53,904 bases of DNA from Clostridiales bacterium (lineage in GTDB: Bacteria; Bacillota; Clostridia; Oscillospirales; Oscillospiraceae), in assembly GCA_021205695.1 (NCBI GenBank), contig JAJPXB010000062.1:1-53904 (forward strand), read 5' to 3'. Each line of letters opens with the position of its first letter. Positions within the stretch are counted from its first letter, which is position 1. The notes under the pieces are model-generated. The model saw only the letters and a list, made by a program, of their open reading frames with translations. It ran no database searches and was not told the origin of the DNA. Positions 23,751 through 33,922 of this stretch are shown piece after piece. A program made the position numbers and the translations under genes.

Positions 23751-24614
23751 ATGAAGAAGAAACCATTTGTGCGTCGGGTGGGAGATTTTCTCCTGGGCAA
23801 GGGCTTCTACATGGTGCTTTTGCTGTGTATCCTTGCCATCGGCGGTTCCGGATACTACCTCTGGTGGCTGGCCGGTCAGGAGCTGGAGACGGAGACCCCG
23901 TCCATCGCCGCCTCCGCACCGGCGGAGGTAGAGGTGGAGACGGTGACAGAGACGGAGGCAGACGACGACCGGCAGACCGCTGAGGAGCCGACTGACCCGA
24001 CGGCGGAGACAGAGGAGTCGGAGGCAGAGGATACGGCCCGGGAGGCCGCCAATGCCGCTGCGGAGGCCGCCGTCACCCAGGAGCCGGTTCAGGAGAGCCA
24101 GGAGGCCGGGGAGACGGCGGAGCCCACCGGGGAGACCGCCCCGGCGGAGAGCGAGTCGGCAGAAGCGCCTGTGGCGGAGGAGGCGCTCCAAACCGTCGAA
24201 ACAGAGGAGAACGGCTTTACCGCGCCCGTCTCCGGGGAGGCGGTGGCCGCTTTCTCTGACAGCGAGCTGACCTACAACGCCGCTCTGGAGGACTGGCGCA
24301 CCCACAACGGGGTGGATCTGGCCGCCGAGGTGGGAGAGGAGGTCTATGCCGCTCTGGACGGAGATGTGCTTTCTATTGAGAGCGACCCCCTCCTGGGGAC
24401 CGTCATCACCATCAACCACGGGGACGGGCTGATGACCCTCTACGGCAACCTGTCTGATGAGGTGGCCGTCCAACAGGGGGACAAGGTCTCCGCAGGACAG
24501 GTCATCGGCACCGTGGGGGAGACCGCCGCCGGAGAATCCAACGAGAGCGGCTGGCTCCACTTTGCCGTAAAAAAAGACGGCGTTTTGGTAGACCCCATGG
24601 AATACCTGGGGTAA
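23751..24614 (+). CDS. SpoIIQ-like M23 domain protein
   Basis: A 287-aa protein with a cytoplasmic stub, one transmembrane helix (about 18-38), a long acidic Glu/Thr/Ala linker (about 45-150) and a C-terminal M23 domain. The first zinc motif is present (HNGVDLA), but the second is GWLHF in place of HxH, so one catalytic His is lost. Degenerate M23 domains are typical of SpoIIQ, which bridges the forespore and mother-cell membranes with SpoIIIAH during engulfment. The sigma-F-type promoter supports this role. SpoIIIAH is not in the window, so the assignment is inferred. Confidence 0.72.
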   Translation: MKKKPFVRRVGDFLLGKGFYMVLLLCILAIGGSGYYLWWLAGQELETETPSIAASAPAEVEVETVTETEADDDRQTAEEPTDPTAETEESEAEDTAREAANAAAEAAVTQEPVQESQEAGETAEPTGETAPAESESAEAPVAEEALQTVETEENGFTAPVSGEAVAAFSDSELTYNAALEDWRTHNGVDLAAEVGEEVYAALDGDVLSIESDPLLGTVITINHGDGLMTLYGNLSDEVAVQQGDKVSAGQVIGTVGETAAGESNESGWLHFAVKKDGVLVDPMEYLG

Positions 24615-24633
24615 TTTAACCGGCGGCATCTCA

Positions 24634-24672
24634 ACGGGGCCAGGCCCTCCCAAAAAGGGGGCATGGCCCCGT
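24634..24672 (+). terminator. Hairpin after the SpoIIQ-like gene
   Basis: The arms ACGGGGCC and GGCCCCGT, with an inner CCC/GGG pairing, form a GC-rich stem. The tail GTCTCCTGCG has few T residues, so efficiency is uncertain. Confidence 0.55.
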
Positions 24673-24761
24673 CTCCTGCGCCAAATCCCACCGGATGGAC
24701 AGCCGGAAGCAGCTGTCAACAACCAATTTTTACAAAAAAGTGACCGATTATTACAAGTCGA

Positions 24762-24789
24762 TTGAAATCGCTCAGGCTAGTGGTATGAT
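24762..24789 (+). promoter_or_regulatory. Promoter of the FN3-repeat protein gene
   Basis: TTGAAA (24762-24767) is 16 bp from TATGAT (24784-24789). A GGAAGAGA site precedes the ATG at 24844. Confidence 0.65.
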
Positions 24790-24843
24790 GAAAATAGTAA
24801 AATGGCAAAATCCTGACAGCCATTTCAGAAAGGAAGAGACACT

Positions 24844-27471
24844 ATGGAAAAACTCAAAAAAATCACAGCGTTATTCCTCTCCCTGGCAATTCTGTTCGCT
24901 CTGCTCCCCGGCGCAGCCTGGGCGACAGAGACAGAGGAGCCCACCGAGGCCGTTGCAGAGACGGAGGAGACGACAGAGGAAGATGCCCTCGTTGAGGAAG
25001 AGGTTTCTGTTGAGGAAAACATCATCGAGGAGGAGACTGATTCCAAGGAGGAAGCTCCTGAGGAGGAGGCCGCTGGGGAGCCTGCCGCCGATGAGGAGTC
25101 GGACGAGGAGGCCGCTGGGGAGCCTGCCGCCGATGAGGAGTCGGACGAGGCCGCCGCTACGTCCGAGGACGACATTATGCCGGTCAGCGATGATTATATG
25201 ATGTCCGGACAGTGCGGCGACAACGTGTACTGGACGCTGGATGGGGACGGAATCTTTACCGTCAGCGGCACCGGGAAAATATACGACTATATGGATGAAG
25301 ACAGTGATTGGGATGGTACTCCGGAATGGAACGGTGAAGACGCCGGCGATTTTATTGACAGAGTGGTCGTCAAAAGCGGCGTCACCTCTATTGGGTCATG
25401 GACATTCTATGGCTGTGCGGTAACGAGTGTGACGATAGCCGACACCGTGACCTCTATTGGCGCGGGCGCATTCTATGACTGTCCTTTCCTGACCAGCGTT
25501 ACAATCCCTGCCTCAGTGAAATCCATTGGTTCTGAGGCCTTTGGCTACGACTGGGACGGATCAGTAATGTCCAACTTCGTCATCTACGGCTACTCTGGCA
25601 CGGCTGCAGAAACCTATGCCAAAAGCAACGGCATCACCTTTGTCTCGCTAGGCGGCACTCTGGCTACCCCCACCCTGACCGGCATCACCAACACCACCAG
25701 CGGTGTGAAGATCACCTGGAACGCCGTCAGCGGGGCCACCAGCTACCGTGTCTACCGCAAGGCCAGCGGTGACAGCAGCTGGACACGGGTGGGAAGCACC
25801 ACCAGCACCAGCTACACCAGCACGGGCGTGACCTCCGGCAAGACGTACACGTTCACCGTCCGGGCAGTCAAGGGCAGCACCCTCAGCGGCTACAGCACCA
25901 CAGGAAAGACCATTCGTTATCTCTCCACGCCCTCTGTCACCCTGAGCAACATCACCGGCGGCGTCAAGGTCAGCTGGACAAAGTCTACCGGAGCCACAGG
26001 CGGATATTATGTCTATCGCAGGACCGAGAGCGGCAGCTATACGCTGATCGCCAAGATCGCATCCGGCACTTTGACCTATACGGATAAAGCCGCCAGCGCA
26101 GGGGTGAGATATTACTACATGGTGCGGGCCTACAGCAACGGCTACTACAGTGCTTATGCCTCCCAGTATATCACCCGACTGGGGACGCCCACGGGCATCG
26201 CCGTCACCAATGTCAAGAGCGGCGTTCAGGTGACCTGGAACTCGGTCAAGGGAGCTACCTCTTATGAGGTCTGGCGCAAGAAATCCGGTGGCAGCTGGAG
26301 CAAGGTGGGCACCAGCGCTACCACCAGCTACATCAGCCAGGGTGTGTCCTCCGGCGTGACCTATACCTTTACTGTCAAAGCGGTGTACAACTCCAGCAAG
26401 AGCGGCTACAGCACCACAGGGAAGACCATTCGTTATCTCTCCACGCCCTCTGTCACCCTGAGCAACATCACCGGCGGCGTCAAGGTCAGCTGGACAAAGT
26501 CTACCGGAGCCACAGGCGGATATTATGTCTATCGCAGGACCGAGAGCGGCAGCTATACGCTGATCGCCAAGATCGCATCCGGCACTTTGACCTATACGGA
26601 TAAAGCCGCCAGCGCAGGGGTGAGATATTACTACATGGTGCGGGCCTACAGCAACGGCTACTACAGTGCTTATGCCTCCCAGTATATCACCCGACTGGGG
26701 ACGCCCACGGGCATCGCCGTCACCAATGTCAAGAGCGGCGTTCAGGTGACCTGGAACTCGGTCAAGGGAGCTACCTCTTATGAGGTCTGGCGCAAGAAAT
26801 CCGGTGGCAGCTGGAGCAAGGTGGGCACCAGCGCTACCACCAGCTACATCAGCCAGGGTGTGTCCTCCGGCGTGACCTATACCTTTACTGTCAAAGCGGT
26901 GTACAACTCCAGCAAGAGCGGCTACAGCACCACAGGGAAGACCATTCGCTTCCTGTCTGAGCCTACGCTCACGGTGACAAATGCCGTCGGCGGTGTGAAG
27001 CTCACCTGGACGAAGTCCACCGGAGCCACGGGCGGATATTATGTCTACCGCCGGACAGCAAGCGGCAGCTATACCAAGATCGCGTCGATCCCCTCCGGCA
27101 CCCTGACCTACACGGACAAGAACGCCAGTGCAGGCGTTCAGTACTACTACGCTGTCCGGGCCTACAGCAACGGCTATTACAGCTCCTATACTGAGAAGGG
27201 CATCGTCCGGCTGGGGCATCCCACGCTGACTTTGAGCAAGGCATCCACCGGCGTCAAGCTCACCTGGACGAAATCCACCAACTGCACCGGCTATTACATC
27301 TACCGTAAGTCTGGCACCGGCAGCTACACCAAGATCAAGACCGTCACCGGCTCCAGTACCCTGACCTGGACGGACACCAGTGCGAAGAAGGGTACCACCT
27401 ATACCTATTACGTCTGCGCCTACAAGAGCAGCAGCACCAGCTCATATACCTGCAAGTCCATTACCCGTTAA
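24844..27471 (+). CDS. Secreted multi-domain protein: BspA-type leucine-rich repeats and fibronectin III repeats
   Basis: An 875-aa exported protein. A Sec signal peptide ends near AWA (27). Next comes a very acidic linker (about 28-115) with a perfect 14-residue duplication. A BspA/LRR_5-like block (about 120-265) has VTSIGSWTFYGCAVTSVTI and ASVKSIGSEAFG. Seven or so FN3-like modules follow (about 268-875), alternating two types, each with ATSYRVYRK-like or GGYYVYRR-like cores. A pair of FN3 modules is duplicated exactly. No LPxTG or SLH anchor is visible, so it may be released or bound through the repeats. It is likely a surface or matrix adhesin; partners are unknown. Confidence 0.85.
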   Translation: MEKLKKITALFLSLAILFALLPGAAWATETEEPTEAVAETEETTEEDALVEEEVSVEENIIEEETDSKEEAPEEEAAGEPAADEESDEEAAGEPAADEESDEAAATSEDDIMPVSDDYMMSGQCGDNVYWTLDGDGIFTVSGTGKIYDYMDEDSDWDGTPEWNGEDAGDFIDRVVVKSGVTSIGSWTFYGCAVTSVTIADTVTSIGAGAFYDCPFLTSVTIPASVKSIGSEAFGYDWDGSVMSNFVIYGYSGTAAETYAKSNGITFVSLGGTLATPTLTGITNTTSGVKITWNAVSGATSYRVYRKASGDSSWTRVGSTTSTSYTSTGVTSGKTYTFTVRAVKGSTLSGYSTTGKTIRYLSTPSVTLSNITGGVKVSWTKSTGATGGYYVYRRTESGSYTLIAKIASGTLTYTDKAASAGVRYYYMVRAYSNGYYSAYASQYITRLGTPTGIAVTNVKSGVQVTWNSVKGATSYEVWRKKSGGSWSKVGTSATTSYISQGVSSGVTYTFTVKAVYNSSKSGYSTTGKTIRYLSTPSVTLSNITGGVKVSWTKSTGATGGYYVYRRTESGSYTLIAKIASGTLTYTDKAASAGVRYYYMVRAYSNGYYSAYASQYITRLGTPTGIAVTNVKSGVQVTWNSVKGATSYEVWRKKSGGSWSKVGTSATTSYISQGVSSGVTYTFTVKAVYNSSKSGYSTTGKTIRFLSEPTLTVTNAVGGVKLTWTKSTGATGGYYVYRRTASGSYTKIASIPSGTLTYTDKNASAGVQYYYAVRAYSNGYYSSYTEKGIVRLGHPTLTLSKASTGVKLTWTKSTNCTGYYIYRKSGTGSYTKIKTVTGSSTLTWTDTSAKKGTTYTYYVCAYKSSSTSSYTCKSITR
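25066..25149 (+). repeat. 42-bp tandem duplication in the acidic linker
   Basis: Two consecutive 42-bp units encode EEAAGEPAADEESD twice. They are identical at the nucleotide level as far as I can read. Confidence 0.9.
25907..26938 (+). repeat. Two identical 516-bp tandem units (FN3 pair)
   Basis: The stretch from about 25907 recurs 516 bp later (for example CTCTCCACGCCCTCTGTCAC at 25921 and 26437). Reading the two copies side by side I see no difference, third codon positions included. Each unit encodes 172 aa, a pair of FN3 modules. A diverged third copy follows from about 26939. Confidence 0.93.
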
Positions 27472-27489
27472 AACCGATCCACCACAAAA

Positions 27490-27530
27490 GGGAGCACCCC
27501 AGGGCGAAAACCCGGGGTGCTCCCTCTTTA
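27490..27530. terminator. Bidirectional terminator between the FN3 gene and the hydroxyacid dehydrogenase
   Basis: An 11-bp perfect stem, GGGAGCACCCC/GGGGTGCTCCC, with inner GGG/CCC pairs, has TCTTTA on the plus side and CTTTTG on the minus side. Confidence 0.85.
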
Positions 27531-27567
27531 TGCCAAAAGAATGACAGCATATGCAATATCAAAATGG

Positions 27568-28536
27568 TCAACGCACCGACTCGATGCTCCGATATCCGGT
27601 GGCCCGGTCTACCACGCTCTCCATGGGCTGGCCGTTCAGGTAGGCCGCCAGATTGCGCAGGGCGATGTTCACCACCCGCCGGAGCGTCTCCGGAAGATTG
27701 TAGTTGCCGGAGACGTGGGGGGTGAGCAGCAGATGGGGCGCGTCCCACAGGGGGTGCTCCCGGGGCAGCGGCTCCGGGTCCACCACGTCCAGCACGGCGC
27801 CGCCGATCCGGCCGGAGCGGAGGGCGTCGTTCAGCGCATCCGTGTCCACGGCAGAGCCCCGGCCCACATTGACCAGGATGGCGGTGTCCTTCATCCGGGC
27901 CAGCTGCTCCGGGCCGATGACCTTCCGGGTCTGGGGGCTGTTAGGCAGGGACAGGGAGACGAAGTCCGCCAGGGGCAGCAGCTGATCCAGTGCGTCCATC
28001 CGGTACAGGGCGGAGAGATAGTCCGGCCGGGCGGTGACGTTCCGGCGGATGCCGATGACGGTGCTGCCCAGGGCGTGCATCCGCCGGGCGAAGGAGCCGC
28101 CGATGTCCCCCAGGCCCACCACCAGGGTGGTGGAGCCCTCGATGGAGGAGACCTGTCCCTCGTCATGCCACAGGTGCTGCGCCTGGTTCCGCTGGTACTG
28201 ATCCAGACGCTTGATGAGGTGGAGCACGCCCCCCAGCATACACTCGGAGATGGCCAGGCCGTAGGCGCCTGAGGCGTTGGTCAGGATAACCTCCTCGGGC
28301 AGCACCCCGGGGGCGGCGTAGTTGTCGCTGCCGGCAAAGTTGAGCTGGATCCATTTCAGGCGCTTTGCGTCCTTCAGCAGAGGGATGGGAACGTTCCCCA
28401 GGATGATCTCCGCCTGGGCAATCTCCTCTCCGGTGACATCGGCGGCGGCGGTATACCGGACGGATGCCTCCGGAGCGATGGCGGCCAGGGTCTGCCGTTG
28501 CTGCGGATCCATGGGGATGGTGACAAGTATGTTCAT
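27568..28536 (-). CDS. D-2-hydroxyacid dehydrogenase, NAD-dependent
   Basis: A 322-aa oxidoreductase that interconverts a 2-oxoacid and a D-2-hydroxyacid. The NAD site VVGLGDIGGSFA is followed by the catalytic Arg in NVGRGSAVD, Glu in VDPEPL and His in LTPHVSG. It differs clearly from the LdhA at 21817 and resembles the GyaR/hydroxypyruvate reductase-like branch. Its ATG overlaps the stop of the acetyltransferase gene (ATGA), so the two are translationally coupled. Substrate unknown. Confidence 0.87.
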   Translation of the reverse strand: MNILVTIPMDPQQRQTLAAIAPEASVRYTAAADVTGEEIAQAEIILGNVPIPLLKDAKRLKWIQLNFAGSDNYAAPGVLPEEVILTNASGAYGLAISECMLGGVLHLIKRLDQYQRNQAQHLWHDEGQVSSIEGSTTLVVGLGDIGGSFARRMHALGSTVIGIRRNVTARPDYLSALYRMDALDQLLPLADFVSLSLPNSPQTRKVIGPEQLARMKDTAILVNVGRGSAVDTDALNDALRSGRIGGAVLDVVDPEPLPREHPLWDAPHLLLTPHVSGNYNLPETLRRVVNIALRNLAAYLNGQPMESVVDRATGYRSIESVR

Positions 28537-29132
28537 GGGTGTTCCTCCTTGGAAGGGCAGAGGCCCTCGATGACGACGTGCTTCTCCAGCATCTCCCGGG
28601 GCAGCTGTAACTGATAGTAACGGTACAGCTCCCGGGCGCACAGGGCGCTTTTCTCCTCCGGCAGCTCCGGCGCCCAGAGGTGGATGAGATAAACCACCCC
28701 AAAGATGCGGTTGTCAAAGGGGCATGGGACAAAGCCGGAGCGCCGGTAAAACCGGAGACGGCGCTCCCGGAGGGCCAGCTCCTCCGCCGACAGGTCGGAA
28801 AGTGGCGCCTCTGCCTCCACCAGAATGCCCTGGGGATACCGGGTCTTGAGCAGCTCCAGGCAAGCCGTGCCCCAGCCGTTTCCCTTCTCCGGCATGGCCA
28901 GGTAGTCCAGCAGCACATAGCGGCAGCCCTCCCGCCGCAGGAGCAGGGCATAGCCGCGGACGGCCCCGCCGCCCACCAGCTTCCACATATCGTAAATACC
29001 CCGGCGGTACAGCTCCAGCAGCCGGTTCAGGGGCTTCAGCTCGTTTTCCGGGAAGGTCCTTGCCAGGAAGGGGAAGCAGCCGGTCAGCTCCTCCGGGGTC
29101 AGAGGCTCCAGCCTGCAGTCAGTTCGGGTCAT
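28533..29132 (-). CDS. GNAT-family N-acetyltransferase
   Basis: A 199-aa acetyltransferase-like protein. YLAMPEKGNGWGTACLELLK contains the acetyl-CoA binding motif A (here GNGWGT), and RERRLRFYRRSGFVP matches motif B of the fold. The start at 29132 follows CGGAGGA; a longer open frame upstream has no ribosome binding site. It is coupled with the downstream hydroxyacid dehydrogenase by a 4-bp overlap. The acceptor is unknown. Confidence 0.82.
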   Translation of the reverse strand: MTRTDCRLEPLTPEELTGCFPFLARTFPENELKPLNRLLELYRRGIYDMWKLVGGGAVRGYALLLRREGCRYVLLDYLAMPEKGNGWGTACLELLKTRYPQGILVEAEAPLSDLSAEELALRERRLRFYRRSGFVPCPFDNRIFGVVYLIHLWAPELPEEKSALCARELYRYYQLQLPREMLEKHVVIEGLCPSKEEHP

Positions 29133-29154
29133 GATATTCCTCCGTTCTGGGGCT

Positions 29155-29183
29155 ATTGTCTCGCATTTGAGCGGGATTGTCAA
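29155..29183 (-). promoter_or_regulatory. Promoter of the GNAT/hydroxyacid dehydrogenase operon
   Basis: On the minus strand, a perfect TTGACA (29183-29178) is 17 bp from GACAAT (29160-29155). Confidence 0.55.
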
Positions 29184-29294
29184 GGAAAAGGCAGGACGGG
29201 AAGAAATGCGGGAAAGCGCGGCGGGCGGCTTTCCCGCTCTCACATTGCCTATGAAATCGGGGCTCCCGGCCTGCGGTTTTGTGACACACATGGA

Positions 29295-29323
29295 TTGCCT
29301 TTTCCGGTTTTCGTTGCTATAAT
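29295..29323 (+). promoter_or_regulatory. Promoter of the zinc-ribbon/guaB operon
   Basis: TTGCCT (29295-29300) is 17 bp from a perfect TATAAT (29318-29323). Confidence 0.7.
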
Positions 29324-29373
29324 AAATTCCAAACAATCAGATAACTGCCCATAGAAAGAAAAGGAGAACATCC

Positions 29374-31529
<2,156 letters not shown>

Positions 31530-31544
31530 GGCAAAGGCAGAATA

Positions 31545-31579
31545 CCGCCCGACGGGAACGCTGTGTTCCCGCCGGGCGG
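31545..31579 (+). terminator. Hairpin after guaB
   Basis: The arms CCGCCCGACGGGAAC and GTTCCCGCCGGGCGG pair with one mismatch around GCTGT. No T run follows. Confidence 0.55.
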
Positions 31580-31595
31580 CGGTGTTTCCGGGTGC

Positions 31596-31624
31596 TTGCG
31601 TCTGCCGGGAAAACGCTGTATAAT
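31596..31624 (+). promoter_or_regulatory. Promoter of the hydro-lyase cluster
   Basis: TTGCGT (31596-31601) is 17 bp from a perfect TATAAT (31619-31624). Confidence 0.7.
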
Positions 31625-31671
31625 GATTTTATCACACCTCCCGGGGTGTACCCGGAGAAAGGGAATGGCCA

Positions 31672-32145
31672 ATGGGCAAAATATTCAAATTCCACACCGA
31701 TGTGGACACAGACCAGATCATCGCCTCCCAGTACCTGCTCTACCCCACGGTGGAGGAGATGAAATCCCACGCCTTCGAGTCCCTGGACGACACCTTTGCC
31801 AGCCGGGTCAGGCCGGGGGACTATGTGGTGGCGGCGGAAAACTTCGGCTGCGGCTCCTCCCGGGAGCAGGCCCCGGCGGTGCTCAAGGCGCTGGGGGTGC
31901 GGGCGGTCATTGCCAAGAGCTTTGCCCGCATTTTCTTCCGCAACGCCATCAATATCGGCCTGCCGGTGATCGTGTGCAAGGAGCTGTACGACCACGTGCA
32001 GGACGGGGAGGAGATGGAGCTGGACCTGACCGAAGGGGTCGCCACCGTCCATAGAACGCAGTTCACCTGTACCCGGCTCAACCCCTATATGCAGCAGATT
32101 TTGAACCAGGGGGGCCTGCTGGCCTCGCTGAATGAGGAGGTGTGA
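31672..32145 (+). CDS. Aconitase-family hydro-lyase, small subunit (set 1)
   Basis: The swivel subunit of a two-subunit 3-isopropylmalate dehydratase / homoaconitase / 2,3-dimethylmalate dehydratase-type enzyme. The 157 aa contain DVDTDQIIASQYLLY, then the Ser-loop NFGCGSSREQAP and KSFARIFFRNAINIGLP. From memory, the loop after the first DTD fixes substrate choice: methanogen homoaconitase has YLRT there and isopropylmalate isomerase YLVY. YLLY is nearer the latter, with no Arg to bind a longer acid. Start 3 bp before the large-subunit gene. Exact substrate unknown. Confidence 0.8.
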   Translation: MGKIFKFHTDVDTDQIIASQYLLYPTVEEMKSHAFESLDDTFASRVRPGDYVVAAENFGCGSSREQAPAVLKALGVRAVIAKSFARIFFRNAINIGLPVIVCKELYDHVQDGEEMELDLTEGVATVHRTQFTCTRLNPYMQQILNQGGLLASLNEEV

Positions 32146-32148
32146 GCG

Positions 32149-33411
32149 ATGGGCATGACACTGGCGGAAAAGATCATCGCCTCGGCGGCAGGGGTGGACG
32201 TCGTCCGCCCCGGGGACATCCATACGGTGGAGCTGGACCTGCTCATGAGCAACGACGGCACCACCCACCTCACCATCGATATGTACAACCGGCTGGCCCA
32301 TCCCCACATCGCCGACACGGACAAGCTGGTCTGGGTCGTCGACCACAACTGCCCCTCGGACAGTCCCAAGACGGCGGCCAGCCAGAAGAAGATGCGGGAC
32401 TTCGCCAAGACCCACGGCATCACCTTCTACGAGGGCAAGGGAGTCTGCCATCAGCTGATGATGGAGAACCACGTCCGGCCGGGACAGCTCATCTTCGGGG
32501 CGGACAGCCACACCTGCGCCTACGGGGCCCTGGGGGCCTTCGGCACCGGCGTGGGTTGCACCGACTACTTATACGCCATGGTCACCGGTCACAGCTGGGT
32601 GCTGGTGCCGGAGAGCCTGAAATTCAACCTCTACGGCCATCTGAACCCCGGCGTCACTGCCCGGGACCTGATCCTCACCATCATCGGCCGGATCGGGGCC
32701 AACGGGGCCAACTACAAGGCCATGGAGTTCGGCGGAGAGGGCCTGGCCACTCTGTCCATGTCAGACCGCATCGCCGTCTGCAACCTCTGCGTGGAGGCGG
32801 GGGCCAAGACTGCCGTCATGGAGGCCGACCGGGTGGCGCTGGACTATCTGGCCGCCCGGGGCCGGACGCCCAAGGCGGTGTTCTACAGCGACCCGGACGC
32901 CGTCTATGCCCAGACCTATGACATCGATCTGGGCAGCATCGTCCCGGTGGTGGCAAAGCCCCACTTTGTAGACCAGGTGGTCCCCGCCGCAGAGTGCCGG
33001 GGCATCCCCATCGACGAGGCGTTTCTCGGCTCCTGCAACAACGGGCGGATCGAGGACCTCCGGGCAGGGGCCGCTCTCCTCCGGGGCAGGAGGGTGGCGG
33101 ACGCCGTCCGCTTACTGGTGGTGCCCGCCAGTGGGGAGATCTACCGCCAGGCCCTGGCGGAAGGCATTCTGAAGGCCTTCATGGAGGCCGGGGCCATCGT
33201 CATGAACCCCAACTGCTCCGTCTGCTGGGGCAGCTGCCAGGGGGTCATCGGCGAGGGAGAGACGCTCATCAGCACCGGCACCCGCAATTTCAAGGGGCGG
33301 GCAGGCCATCCCGGCTCCTTCGTATACCTGGCCTCTGCGGAGACGGTGACCGCCTCCGCCATTCTGGGGGAGATCGCCACGGCGGACCAGCTCCCCCCTG
33401 TGGAGGGCTGA
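32149..33411 (+). CDS. Aconitase-family hydro-lyase, large subunit (set 1)
   Basis: The 420-aa Fe-S subunit of the first hydro-lyase. Cluster ligands are Cys296 (GSCNNGRIEDL), Cys356 and Cys359 (NPNCSVCWG). GADSHTCAYGALGAFGTG is the conserved active-site region. The usual GSCTN has become GSCNN. The residues around the last two Cys differ from LeuC (GPGCAMC) and from set 2, pointing to another substrate. Known relatives act on isopropylmalate, homocitrate, dimethylmalate or citraconate. It overlaps closely with its small subunit gene and set 2. Confidence 0.82.
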   Translation: MGMTLAEKIIASAAGVDVVRPGDIHTVELDLLMSNDGTTHLTIDMYNRLAHPHIADTDKLVWVVDHNCPSDSPKTAASQKKMRDFAKTHGITFYEGKGVCHQLMMENHVRPGQLIFGADSHTCAYGALGAFGTGVGCTDYLYAMVTGHSWVLVPESLKFNLYGHLNPGVTARDLILTIIGRIGANGANYKAMEFGGEGLATLSMSDRIAVCNLCVEAGAKTAVMEADRVALDYLAARGRTPKAVFYSDPDAVYAQTYDIDLGSIVPVVAKPHFVDQVVPAAECRGIPIDEAFLGSCNNGRIEDLRAGAALLRGRRVADAVRLLVVPASGEIYRQALAEGILKAFMEAGAIVMNPNCSVCWGSCQGVIGEGETLISTGTRNFKGRAGHPGSFVYLASAETVTASAILGEIATADQLPPVEG

Positions 33412-33414
33412 GCC

Positions 33415-33909
33415 ATGGCAGAGACATTTACCGCCCGCATCTGGGTGCTGGGGGACGACATCGACACGGACATCGTCATTCCCACAGAATACCTGGCCCT
33501 GAAAACCGTGAACGATATGCGGCCCTATGCCTTCTCCCCCCTGCGCCCGGAGCTGGCGGCCCAGATCCGGCCGGGAGATGTGATCGTGGCCGGGAGCAAC
33601 TTCGGCTGCGGCTCCTCCCGGGAGCAGGCCCCTGAGGTCATCAAGGCGCTGGGCGTCCGCTGCGTCATCGCCGGGAGCTTTGCCCGTATCTTTTTCCGCA
33701 ACGCCATCAACAACGGCCTGCTGCTCATCGAGTGCCCTGCCCTCCGGCCCGACGTGGCCGACGGCGATGAGGTGACAGTGACGGTGGGCAGGGAAATCGT
33801 CTGCAAGGGCAAGCGCTACCCCATCGCCTCCCTCTCGGACAATCTGCTGGAGATCGTCAACGCCGGGGGCCTGGTGAAGGCCATGCGCCGCCGGAACGGT
33901 CTGGACTGA
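33415..33909 (+). CDS. Aconitase-family hydro-lyase, small subunit (set 2)
   Basis: A 164-aa swivel subunit. DDIDTDIVIPTEYLALK holds the substrate-loop positions (YLAL), different from YLLY in set 1. The active-site loop NFGCGSSREQAPEVIKALG and GSFARIFFRNAINNGLL are intact. It follows set 1 by 3 bp. The two small subunits differ over much of their length, so this is not a recent duplication. Confidence 0.8.
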   Translation: MAETFTARIWVLGDDIDTDIVIPTEYLALKTVNDMRPYAFSPLRPELAAQIRPGDVIVAGSNFGCGSSREQAPEVIKALGVRCVIAGSFARIFFRNAINNGLLLIECPALRPDVADGDEVTVTVGREIVCKGKRYPIASLSDNLLEIVNAGGLVKAMRRRNGLD

Positions 33910-33922
33910 GGAGGGGAGAGAC

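Noticed and set aside
25648-27219. 523-codon antisense frame in the FN3 gene
   Set aside because: Its repeats exactly mirror the FN3 repeats, and it has no ribosome binding site or signal peptide.
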